Positions 34,417 to 42,470 of a stretch of 64,000 nucleotides of DNA are shown in pieces. A program made the position numbers and the translations under genes. The DNA comes from Paucimonas sp. (GTDB lineage: Bacteria; Pseudomonadota; Gammaproteobacteria; Pseudomonadales; Pseudomonadaceae). Position 1 is the first letter of the stretch; the number at the start of each line of letters is the position of its first letter. Where the stretch lies: the NCBI GenBank assembly GCA_031253995.1, contig JAIRVG010000052.1, positions 62,001-126,000 of the forward strand, in the 5' to 3' direction. The notes beneath the pieces were generated by a model. That model did no database searches. It saw nothing but the letters and a program-made list of their open reading frames with translations, and was not told the origin of the DNA.

Positions 34417-36182
34417 ATGCTGTCCTCGCTGAGCGCTTCGGCGGCGATGCGCCAGCCCTTGGCCGCGCGGCGCTGGGCCAGGAAGTGGGCGTAGCGGCCG
34501 GGGCGCACGGCGAGTTCGGCGGGCGTGCCCAGTTCGACGATGCGTCCCTGGTCGAGCACCGCGACCTGGTCGGCCATGGCCACCGTCGACAACTGGTGGG
34601 CGATGACGATCAGCGTGCGCTTGCCGCGCAGGCGGGCCAGCGCCTCGGCGATCGCCGCCTGGTTTTCCGCGTCCAGCGCCGCGGTGGCTTCGTCCACCAG
34701 CAGGATCGGCGCGTCCTTGATCAGGGCCCGGGCAATGGCGATGCGCTGGCGTTCGCCGCCGGACAGCCGCGCGCCACCTTCGCCCACCGGAGTGTCCAGG
34801 CCTTGTGGCAGGCGTTCGATGATCTCCGTCACCCCGGCCTGGCGTGCCGCTTCCAGCACCTCGGCGTGGCTGGCGTCGGCCTTGCCGATGCGGATGTTGT
34901 CGGCAATGCTGCCCTGGAACAGGTAGGCGTCCTGGAAGATCTGGCTGATCTGCCCGGCCAGTTGCCCGGCGGACATCTGCCGTACATCCACGCCGCCGAC
35001 GCGCACGCTGCCGTGGCTGACGTCGAAGAAGCGCGCGACCAGGCGCACCAGGGTGGTCTTGCCCGACCCGGAGGCGCCGACCAGGGCGGTCATGCTGCCC
35101 GGGGCGATGCGCAGGTCGACATGGTGCAGTACATCCGCCTGGCCTTCGGCGTAGCGGAAGCTCACCTGCTCCAGTTCCACCCCGGCATCGGCGGGTACCT
35201 GCGGATGCTCGGCCCGGGGCAGGGGCTGGAGGGCGAACAGTTCGTCCAGCACCGCCAGCTGGCTGCGCGCGCCACGGAGGATCTCGCTGTAGCTGGCCAC
35301 TTCCAGCAGCGGATCGATGAAGCGGCTGACCAGCAACAACGCCAGCATCACCGGAACCAGCTCGCTGGCTGGCAGGGCCTGGCCCCACAGCTCGCCCAGC
35401 CACAACACGGCGGCGACCAGCAGGGCGGCGAAGGCGGCCTGCACCGCCCAGGTGTTGGCCACCACCGACATCGCCGAGACCTGGATCAGGCGTCTGGCCG
35501 ACTGCTGCTGGCGGGCGATGGCCTGTTCGAGGAAGCGCGTGCCGCCGTCTTCGCCGTTGAACGCGCGCAACACCGATTGCGCCTGGGCGAACTCGACCAT
35601 GCGCTGGCTGGTGCCGGCGGTGTCCTGGTGAAAACGCTTGTCGGCGCGCTGGCCGAGATGGGCGGTGAAGGCGAACAGGCCCAGCAGCAGGGGCAGCGCC
35701 AGCAGGCCCACCAGGCCAAGGCGCGGGTCGAGGAAGAAGAGCGCCGCCAGCACCACCAGCGGACTGGTCACGCCCGAGATCAGCGGCGTGAAGACATGGG
35801 CCGGCAACTGCGCCACGGTCATCATGCCCTGGGCGGTGAGGTGGTTGAGTCGCGCGGTGTTCTGCGCGTTGAACCAGCCGACCGGAAGCCGGGCGACATG
35901 ATCGCCGAGGCGGTGGCGGCCGCCCTGGAGCACGCCGACACCGACGCGGATCCCGGCTTTTTCCACCGAGCGGCGCAAGGCCCAGCACAGCAGCACGCCC
36001 AGCAACAGCACTGCCAGCCAGCGGGCCGCGGCCTGCGTATCGCCGGCCAGCAGGCTGCCGAGCACCGGCACCACGGCGACGATGCTCAGGCCACAGAGCA
36101 GCCCGTAGACCAGCGCCTTGGCAAGGTAGCGATGGAGAAACGCGGCGTCGTCGCCGAGCAGTTCGATGAAGGTCTTCAGCAT
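34413..36182 (-). CDS. ABC transporter, fused permease-ATPase (siderophore export or uptake)
   Basis: This 589-aa half transporter has an N-terminal six-helix membrane domain and a C-terminal ATPase with Walker A GASGSGKTT, signature LSGGERQR and DEATAALD. It pairs with the neighbouring homologue, overlapping by 7 bases, probably as a heterodimer. In acinetobactin loci the equivalent BarAB pair is assigned to siderophore export, but YbtPQ and IrtAB have the same fold and import ferric siderophores, so direction cannot be decided from sequence. Its stop overlaps the permease TTG. Confidence 0.88.
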   Translation of the reverse strand: MLKTFIELLGDDAAFLHRYLAKALVYGLLCGLSIVAVVPVLGSLLAGDTQAAARWLAVLLLGVLLCWALRRSVEKAGIRVGVGVLQGGRHRLGDHVARLPVGWFNAQNTARLNHLTAQGMMTVAQLPAHVFTPLISGVTSPLVVLAALFFLDPRLGLVGLLALPLLLGLFAFTAHLGQRADKRFHQDTAGTSQRMVEFAQAQSVLRAFNGEDGGTRFLEQAIARQQQSARRLIQVSAMSVVANTWAVQAAFAALLVAAVLWLGELWGQALPASELVPVMLALLLVSRFIDPLLEVASYSEILRGARSQLAVLDELFALQPLPRAEHPQVPADAGVELEQVSFRYAEGQADVLHHVDLRIAPGSMTALVGASGSGKTTLVRLVARFFDVSHGSVRVGGVDVRQMSAGQLAGQISQIFQDAYLFQGSIADNIRIGKADASHAEVLEAARQAGVTEIIERLPQGLDTPVGEGGARLSGGERQRIAIARALIKDAPILLVDEATAALDAENQAAIAEALARLRGKRTLIVIAHQLSTVAMADQVAVLDQGRIVELGTPAELAVRPGRYAHFLAQRRAAKGWRIAAEALSEDSI

Positions 36183-37954
36183 GACGATGGCGCCTGTTCC
36201 GTGGCCTGAGGGTAGCCACCCAGCGCCCAGAGGCGGGCGTAGTGGCCGTTGCGCGCGAGCAGTTGCTCATGGCTGCCGCGCTCGCGGACGCGGCCGTGGT
36301 CCAGCACGAGGATCTGGTCGGCGTGCATCACCGTGTCCAGGCGGTGGGCGATCACCAGCAGGGTGCGACCCTGGGCGAAGCGCGACAGTGCCTGCTGGAT
36401 CTGCACCTCGTTCTCGGCGTCGGCGGCCGCGGTGGCTTCGTCCAGCACCAGCAGCGCCGGGTCGAGCAGCACGGCCCGGGCGATGCTCACCCGTTGCAGT
36501 TCGCCGCCGGACAGTTGCACGTCCTCGCCGATCACCGAGTCGTAGCCGCGGGGCAGGGCGAGGATGCGCTGGTGGATATTGGCCGTGCGCGCGGCCTGCT
36601 CGATGGCCTCCTGGCTGGCCGAAGGGCGGCCGAGGGCGATGTTGTCGCGCAGGCTGGCGTGGATCAGGCGCACGTCCTGGAGCACGAAGCCGATGTGCCG
36701 GTACAGCTGGGTGCTGTCCAGCTCGCGCAGGTCGACGCCACCCAGGGTGATGCGGCCCTGGGTCGGATCGAAGAAGCGCAGCAGCAGGCGGGCCAGGGTC
36801 GACTTGCCCGAACCGGAGGCGCCGACGATCGCCGTGACCGTGCCGGGTTCGAGGTCGAAGCTGACATCGTCGAGCACCGGTGTCTCGCCGTCGTAGCTGT
36901 AGCCCAGGTGTTCGACGCGGATCGCCGGCTGTTCCGGCAGGGCCGGTCGCTGCGCCGGCGTTTCCAGCACGGGTGTGTGCAGCAGTTCGTGCACGCGGGC
37001 GGCGGCGGCAGTGGCGGCGTGCAGGTCATGGCTGAGGTAGCTCATCAGCAGCAGCGGCGCGCACATGCCCGGCGCCACCAGGGCAAAAGGCAGGATGTCC
37101 ACTGCACGCATCCAGCCGAGGCTGCTGAACAAGGTGCCGAAGGCCAGCACCACGCCTAGCACCGCCACCGGGGTCACCAGGGCATGGGCATTGGCCATGG
37201 CGCTGACCAGCGGCTTGGTGAAGTCATCGAAGGCCGCGGCGAAACCATCGACCGCCTCGCGGTAGCTGCCATGGGCCTTGCCTTCCAGGCCGAAGGCCTT
37301 GACCACCGGAATGCCGTTGACGAACTCCACCACCGCGTTGTTGATCCGCCCCATCTGCGCACCGAACGCCGGCATGTTGGCGGCGCTGGCCCGGGTAGCC
37401 CGGGTGTAGAACAGCAGGAACAGCGGGAACGGCAGCAACGACACCAGGGCCATGCGCCAGTCCATGGCGAACAGGTAGACCACCGCCCCGGAGACTGCGC
37501 CGAGGGTACGGCCCAGGGTGGTGTAGTAGTGCGCGGTGAGGCTGTGCAGGGTGTCGATATCGTCCTGCATCGCCTGCTTGACCTCGCCCGAGGCGCGCTC
37601 GGTGAACCAGCCCAGCGGTACCCGGGCCAGGCGCCGGGTAATGGCCAGGCGCAGTTGGCGGGTGATGTGGTTGTCGGCCAGGTGAGCGAGCATCTCGCCG
37701 ATGGAAATCAGCAGCATGCCGAGGAACAGGCAGCCCAGGCTGAGGCCTGTGACCTGCCAGACCTGCTCGCCGGCCTGCGCCCACGAGACCGGGCCTTCGC
37801 CCAGGGCAAGTCGGGCGACATGGGCGATGCCGGCCAGGGGTACCAGGGTCAGCAGGCTGCCGACGGCGGCCAGGCCGCCTGCGACGAGCAGGCGCCCGCG
37901 GATCGGTCGCAGTACGTCGGAAACCCCTGCGCGGGTCGCATCGTTGGCGCTCAT
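36176..37954 (-). CDS. ABC transporter, fused permease-ATPase (partner half)
   Basis: This 592-aa half transporter has six predicted membrane helices, then an ATPase domain with Walker A GASGSGKSTL, signature LSGGELQR and DEATAAADAENE. The D-loop reads AAAD instead of the common SALD. The ATG at 37954 is supported by GGAG 6 bases upstream. It heads the six-gene overlapping transport operon and probably dimerises with the next gene's product. Confidence 0.88.
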   Translation of the reverse strand: MSANDATRAGVSDVLRPIRGRLLVAGGLAAVGSLLTLVPLAGIAHVARLALGEGPVSWAQAGEQVWQVTGLSLGCLFLGMLLISIGEMLAHLADNHITRQLRLAITRRLARVPLGWFTERASGEVKQAMQDDIDTLHSLTAHYYTTLGRTLGAVSGAVVYLFAMDWRMALVSLLPFPLFLLFYTRATRASAANMPAFGAQMGRINNAVVEFVNGIPVVKAFGLEGKAHGSYREAVDGFAAAFDDFTKPLVSAMANAHALVTPVAVLGVVLAFGTLFSSLGWMRAVDILPFALVAPGMCAPLLLMSYLSHDLHAATAAAARVHELLHTPVLETPAQRPALPEQPAIRVEHLGYSYDGETPVLDDVSFDLEPGTVTAIVGASGSGKSTLARLLLRFFDPTQGRITLGGVDLRELDSTQLYRHIGFVLQDVRLIHASLRDNIALGRPSASQEAIEQAARTANIHQRILALPRGYDSVIGEDVQLSGGELQRVSIARAVLLDPALLVLDEATAAADAENEVQIQQALSRFAQGRTLLVIAHRLDTVMHADQILVLDHGRVRERGSHEQLLARNGHYARLWALGGYPQATEQAPSSC

Positions 37955-38072
37955 CGTTTCTCCCGGATATCCAGCACAGCCGCGTCGTTGCGGCTGTCGT
38001 CCATGGCTTCGGGGCGGTTTTCCCCGATGCCCACTGTGTATTTCGAATGGCGGCGGAAAATCCTCAAGCCGT

Positions 38073-38591
38073 TCATGCACCGTGGTCCGGATAGAACGGC
38101 TGGCAGGTGCGCATCGCCGAGGAAATGTACTTCTCCACCGAGGACACCGAGACCTTGAGCTCGCTGGCGATGGCGCGGTGGCCCATGCCCCCCAGCTTGT
38201 GCAGCAGCAGGGCTTCGCGGGCGTTGGCCGGCTGGCGGTGCAGGGCGGCGTCGGCCTGGACCAGCGCTTCCAGCGCCAGGGCGCGGACTTCCTCGGAGGG
38301 GGCCAGGGCGACGTCGCGTTGCTTGAGGTCGTCCAGGTAAGCGGTTTCGAGTTTGCGCCGGCGATACAGGTCGATGACCATGCCCTTGGCGATCTGCGTG
38401 AGGTGGCGGCGGCAGTCTGCGGCGTCGGGCACGTAGCCTTTTCTCAGCAGGTTGATGCAGATGTCGTGCGCCAGGTCGGCAGCGTCGAACGAATTGCCCA
38501 GCTTGCGCCGCAGCAGGCCGCACAGCCAGCCATGGTGCTCGACATACAACTGCTCCAGTTGTTGCCTGAGCGCGAACGATCCTTTGTCCAC
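38073..38591 (-). CDS. ECF sigma factor (FecI/PvdS-type)
   Basis: This 172-aa ECF sigma-70 factor has region 2 (EHHGWLCGLLRRKLGNSFDAADLAHDICINLLRKG) and region 4 (ALLLHKLGGMGHRAIASELKVSVSSVEKYISSAM). The GTG at 38591 is preferred over the ATG at 38627 because GGAG lies 6 bases before the GTG while the ATG has no ribosome binding site. No FecR-like anti-sigma gene is adjacent and the local receptor lacks a signalling domain. It therefore looks like a Fur-controlled iron-starvation sigma, supported by the Fur box upstream. Its targets are probably in this locus, but I could not define a promoter motif. Confidence 0.85.
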   Translation of the reverse strand: MDKGSFALRQQLEQLYVEHHGWLCGLLRRKLGNSFDAADLAHDICINLLRKGYVPDAADCRRHLTQIAKGMVIDLYRRRKLETAYLDDLKQRDVALAPSEEVRALALEALVQADAALHRQPANAREALLLHKLGGMGHRAIASELKVSVSSVEKYISSAMRTCQPFYPDHGA

Positions 38592-38641
38592 GTAACTCTC
38601 CGTTGTTGAAGCATCCCAGCGGTACATCCAAACAGATTTTG

Positions 38642-38660
38642 ACTAATGATAATCACTACG
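38642..38660. promoter_or_regulatory. Fur box between the ECF sigma gene and the PCP-C NRPS gene
   Basis: The sequence containing TAATGATAATCA matches 14 of 19 positions of the Fur consensus. It lies 50 bases before the sigma gene and 170 bases before the divergent NRPS gene and may control both. Confidence 0.72.
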
Positions 38661-38830
38661 ATTAGCATTCGAAGCATACGGCGTTGTCTGGTGCCATGCA
38701 ACGCGGCCTGTTTTTCCCTTCACACCGCCCCGGCGCCGCCGGGGTGCATTCGAGGACCGAGGATCGGTCTGGCGGCCCGCGTGGCCGTTCCCACTGCTAT
38801 TTGTTCTGTTCGACAAGGCGGAGTATTTCC

Positions 38831-40984
38831 ATGATGGAACTCAATCCAGGTAGCGCCTCCCGGCAACCTGTCAGCGATCACGAAGAAAGTGCCTGGCTGC
38901 TCCAGCAGCAGTATCCCGAGCGAGTGCTCAAGCATTTCAGCGCCTGGCGCCTGGAGCGCGATACCGATGTGGCAGCGCTGGAGCGGGCGCTGGCGGCGGT
39001 GATCGCCAGCGTGCCGGCGCTCGATGCGCGCTATCGCTTCGATGACGATGGGGAGCTGCACCGGTTGCAGGGCGCCGATCCGCGGGCCTGCGTGCAGGTG
39101 CTGCAGGTCGGCTCGGCGGCCGAAGCCAGCGCACGTCTGCTGGCCCTGCAGGCGCAGCCCTGGGATGCCGAAGGCGAGGCGCCGGCGCAGGCGTTGATCA
39201 TCCGCACGGACGAGGCACCGATACTGGCGTTCATGCTGCACCAGATCCTCGACCGCACCTGCCGCGAGGATGACCTGTACCGCCTGACCCTCGACGCCTG
39301 CGCCGGACGTCCGCTCGGCACGCCACACCTGCCCTGGCTGCAACGCCCGGCGTTGGCCGCCGCGTCCACCGAAACCGTGTTGCCGGCCAGTGCCGGTGAC
39401 GAGGTCGCCACGCTGATCCTCGGCGAGTTCCGTGCTGCCCTGGCGGCGCCGGGGATGACCGCGCAGGATGACTTCTTCGACCTGGGCGGCCATTCCCTGC
39501 TGGCGACCCGGATCATCGGCAAGCTGTCCAGCAGCCACGGCATCGAGGTGCGTTTCAACGACTTCTTCAGCGCACCCTCGGCGGCGGCGCTGGCGCTGCG
39601 GGCCCGGGTGTCCGGGCGCCAGGCACGCGCGGAAGGGGGCGCGCAGGACGAGGTGCAACGGGCACCGTACGCCCTGGCCCAGGCCTCCCTGGGACGTGCC
39701 TACGCGGCATTCGATTTCGGTACCATCTTCAACTTGCCGTTCGCCGTGGAATTCCTCGATCCGGTGGACGAAGCCGTGTTCGAGCAGGCTTTCTCCGACC
39801 TGGTGAAGCGCCATGCCAGCCTGCGCACCACCTTCCACTTCGAGGGCGACGAGGCCTGGCAGCAACTGGTGCCGCTGGAGCGCCTCGGTCAGTACAAGTG
39901 GTTCTGGTCGAGCCGTGAGAGCGAGGGTGCGTCCCTGGCCAGCGAGGCGCGGCATCGCTTCGACCTGTCGCGGGAGCTGCCGATGCGCGTGCGTTTCCTG
40001 CGCGATCCGCAGCGCAAGGGGCAGACCCTGTCGTTGCTGGTCAACCACATGGCCATCGATGAATGGTCGCTCAACGTGATGATGGAAGACCTCGCCCGTG
40101 CCTACATGGCCCGTGCCAGCGACCGTGCGCCGAGCTGGGAAGCGCCGGTGCCGTCGTTCCACCGCTATGCCCTGGAGGAACTGGCGCGGGGCATCGACCG
40201 CCAGCACCTGGCCTACTGGACCGACATGCTCCGCGACGCCAGCCGTGGCCTGCGTCTACCGGCCATTGGCGACGACAGTGGAGTGCCCGCTGCCGAGGCG
40301 TCTACCCGTGCGCAATGGTTCGAGATTCTTCCGGACCAGGCCATGATCGATCACCTGTACCGTTTTGCCCGGCAGAACGATGCCTCGCTGTTCGGGGTGA
40401 TCTACACGGCGATCGCCCTGGCCCTGCACAAGGTCGGTGGCCTGGATGACCTGGTGATCGGCACCTCGGCGTCGGGACGTACGGATCCTGCGTACTACGA
40501 GACGGTGGGGTACTTCACCACCATGGTCGCGCACCGGGTGCAGTTCGATCCGACGCAACGCGTGGGCGTGTTGATCGAGGGCGTCAGTCGCCTGATCAAC
40601 GACTCCATGGCCTATGCCGACGTACCGCTGGAGCAGATCCAGCAGGCGCTGGGCATGACGGCGGCGGACGGGTTGCTGTTCGATGTGTATGTGCAGATCC
40701 ATGCCAACAACGCCCTCAACGGTGCCTTGAGCCGGCCGGAAGGGGAGAAGATCCGCTACCGGCAGATCGACCCGGAGAAGAACGAGTCGATGTTCGGCAT
40801 CCAGTTCGAGATCATGGAGAACCTGATCGATGGCCAGCGCTCGCTGCGCCTGGTGGTGACCTACCGCACCGAGCGCTACAGCGCGGCACAGATGGCGCGG
40901 GTGACCGAGGCGATCGAAGGGGTGTTCGGGCTGTTCGCCCGTGAGGGTGGGGCGGGGTTGCTGGTGCAGGAGGTGCGGGTCTGA
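38831..40984 (+). CDS. NRPS protein with PCP and condensation domain (AngM/BasB-like)
   Basis: This 717-aa nonribosomal peptide synthetase subunit has three parts. Residues about 20-180 resemble the N-terminal half of a condensation domain (MLHQILDRT around 136-142). A carrier domain carries the phosphopantetheine Ser222 in DDFFDLGGHSLLATRI. A full condensation domain follows from about 280, with the active-site motif NHMAIDEWS (His406, Asp410) where HHxxxDG is usual. The PCP-C layout matches AngM and BasB, where the carrier holds the cyclised amino acid and the C domain releases it onto N-hydroxyhistamine. GGAG is 7 bases before the ATG. It is divergent from the sigma gene and shares the Fur box. 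Confidence 0.85.
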   Translation: MMELNPGSASRQPVSDHEESAWLLQQQYPERVLKHFSAWRLERDTDVAALERALAAVIASVPALDARYRFDDDGELHRLQGADPRACVQVLQVGSAAEASARLLALQAQPWDAEGEAPAQALIIRTDEAPILAFMLHQILDRTCREDDLYRLTLDACAGRPLGTPHLPWLQRPALAAASTETVLPASAGDEVATLILGEFRAALAAPGMTAQDDFFDLGGHSLLATRIIGKLSSSHGIEVRFNDFFSAPSAAALALRARVSGRQARAEGGAQDEVQRAPYALAQASLGRAYAAFDFGTIFNLPFAVEFLDPVDEAVFEQAFSDLVKRHASLRTTFHFEGDEAWQQLVPLERLGQYKWFWSSRESEGASLASEARHRFDLSRELPMRVRFLRDPQRKGQTLSLLVNHMAIDEWSLNVMMEDLARAYMARASDRAPSWEAPVPSFHRYALEELARGIDRQHLAYWTDMLRDASRGLRLPAIGDDSGVPAAEASTRAQWFEILPDQAMIDHLYRFARQNDASLFGVIYTAIALALHKVGGLDDLVIGTSASGRTDPAYYETVGYFTTMVAHRVQFDPTQRVGVLIEGVSRLINDSMAYADVPLEQIQQALGMTAADGLLFDVYVQIHANNALNGALSRPEGEKIRYRQIDPEKNESMFGIQFEIMENLIDGQRSLRLVVTYRTERYSAAQMARVTEAIEGVFGLFAREGGAGLLVQEVRV

Positions 40985-41033
40985 GGACCCGCTTTTCATA
41001 GAACAACACATGACTCATTGATTTGGCGGGGAT

Positions 41034-41058
41034 GGCGTGGGAGCGGTGCTCCCACGCC
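41034..41058. terminator. Perfect 11-bp-stem hairpin between convergent genes
   Basis: GGCGTGGGAGC-GGT-GCTCCCACGCC lies between the convergent PCP-C NRPS and monooxygenase genes and is well placed as a bidirectional terminator. The TGGGAGC core is REP-like. Confidence 0.6.
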
Positions 41059-41083
41059 GATCTGCGGCGCACTTGCGGTCAGA

Positions 41084-42403
41084 TCACCCCTCATGCATCC
41101 CATACCGCTGGAACGACGAGCGCTTCGGCAGGCGGTAATGCGGCCGTCCCAGCAGCTGGTTGACGATCGTCGCGTTGCGTGACGCCGCCACCCCGAGGTC
41201 CGGCGAGCCCACGCCATGCTGGAAGATCTCCGCGTTCTGCACGAACACCCGTCCCACTCCCTGGTCGCAGCGGCGTGCGGTGAAATCTTCCTGGACGATG
41301 CAGTCACCCTGTTCATCCACCTCCAGCACGCTGCCCTTGAGGCGCTCGAACCACTGCGGCCAGGCATGTCCGTAACCCGTGGCGGCGACGATGGCGTCGC
41401 TGTCGAAGGCACTGCTGCGCTCCAGCTCGCGATGCCGGTAGTGCACGCGCAAGCGGCCACCCAGGTCCTCGACCCGCTCCACCTCGCAATTGGACAGCAG
41501 GGTCAACCCCGGATCGGTGCCGCCGATGGAGCGCTCGTAGATCAGGTCGTAGACCTGGGCAATGGTCGAGAAACTGATGCCCTTGTACAGCAACCCTTGC
41601 CCGGCCACGATCTCGCGCCGGCGCTCCCGCGGCAGGCTGTGGAAGTACTCCATGTACGACGGGGTGAAGCACTCCTGGCCGAGCTTGGAGTACTCCATCG
41701 GGTGGAAGCCCTGGGAGCGGGTGATCCAGCGAATCGAGGCCCCGGCCGCGACCCGCTCCGGGGTCAGTTCGTTGAACAGCGCCAGCACGCATTCCGCAGC
41801 ACTCTGCCCCGAGCCGATCACCGTGACCTGTTGGCACTCGGCCAGTTGCGCCTGGCGCTTGGCGAACTCCGCCGAGTGCAGGATCGGCGCCGAACTCTTG
41901 ACTTGCGCCCAGCGCGGCAGGATCGGCGAGGTACCGACCCCCACCGACAGATGCTTGCTGTAGTAGTGACGCTTGAATCCCGACAGCGACTGGCTTTCGA
42001 TCAGGAATCGCTCGGCCGCCGGGTCGTAGCTGACATCGCAGACTTCTTCGCCGAAGTGGCAGGTCGGCAGTTGCTGCGAGGCCCAGCGGCAATAGTGGTC
42101 GTACTCGCGACGCGGCACCTGGAAATTGTCGTACCAGTAGAACTGGTACAGGCGCTCGTGCTGGTGCAGGTAGTTGAGGTAGCTCAACGGGTTGGTGGGG
42201 TCGGCCATGGTCACCAGGTCGGCGAGAAACGGCACCTGCAGGGTGGTGCCGGGCAGGATCAGCCCTTCATGCCAGCGAAACTCGGTCTTGCGATCGAGGA
42301 ACAGGCCGCTCACCCCCGGATGAGAAGCGAGCAGCGCGGCCAGGCCGAGGTTGAACGGGCCTATGCCGATGCCGGCGATATCCACGGTGGGTAAATCCTT
42401 CAT
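41084..42403 (-). CDS. Siderophore N-hydroxylase (histamine/lysine/ornithine monooxygenase family)
   Basis: This 439-aa flavin-dependent N-monooxygenase is of the IucD/PvdA/AlcA family. FAD-binding GIGIGPFNLG near residue 11, NADPH-binding VIGSGQSAAE and the conserved ATGYGHAWP are visible, with the family block GFHPMEYSKLGQECFTPSYM. In this locus, with a histidine decarboxylase and no ornithine or lysine route, the likely substrate is histamine, giving N-hydroxyhistamine as for BasC/AngU-type enzymes. AAGGAG lies 9 bases before the ATG. It is 67 bases downstream of the large NRPS gene, probably in one transcript. Confidence 0.87.
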   Translation of the reverse strand: MKDLPTVDIAGIGIGPFNLGLAALLASHPGVSGLFLDRKTEFRWHEGLILPGTTLQVPFLADLVTMADPTNPLSYLNYLHQHERLYQFYWYDNFQVPRREYDHYCRWASQQLPTCHFGEEVCDVSYDPAAERFLIESQSLSGFKRHYYSKHLSVGVGTSPILPRWAQVKSSAPILHSAEFAKRQAQLAECQQVTVIGSGQSAAECVLALFNELTPERVAAGASIRWITRSQGFHPMEYSKLGQECFTPSYMEYFHSLPRERRREIVAGQGLLYKGISFSTIAQVYDLIYERSIGGTDPGLTLLSNCEVERVEDLGGRLRVHYRHRELERSSAFDSDAIVAATGYGHAWPQWFERLKGSVLEVDEQGDCIVQEDFTARRCDQGVGRVFVQNAEIFQHGVGSPDLGVAASRNATIVNQLLGRPHYRLPKRSSFQRYGMHEG

Positions 42404-42470
42404 CCAGTCGATCTCCTTGAGCCTTGCAGTTTAAAGAGGGCGCGAACGCCCTTGATTCAGCGCGGGGCAC

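Noticed and set aside
38073..38591. Surface-signalling (FecIR-type) system with the local TonB receptor
   Set aside because: No FecR-like gene is adjacent and the receptor's N-terminus lacks a signalling domain.
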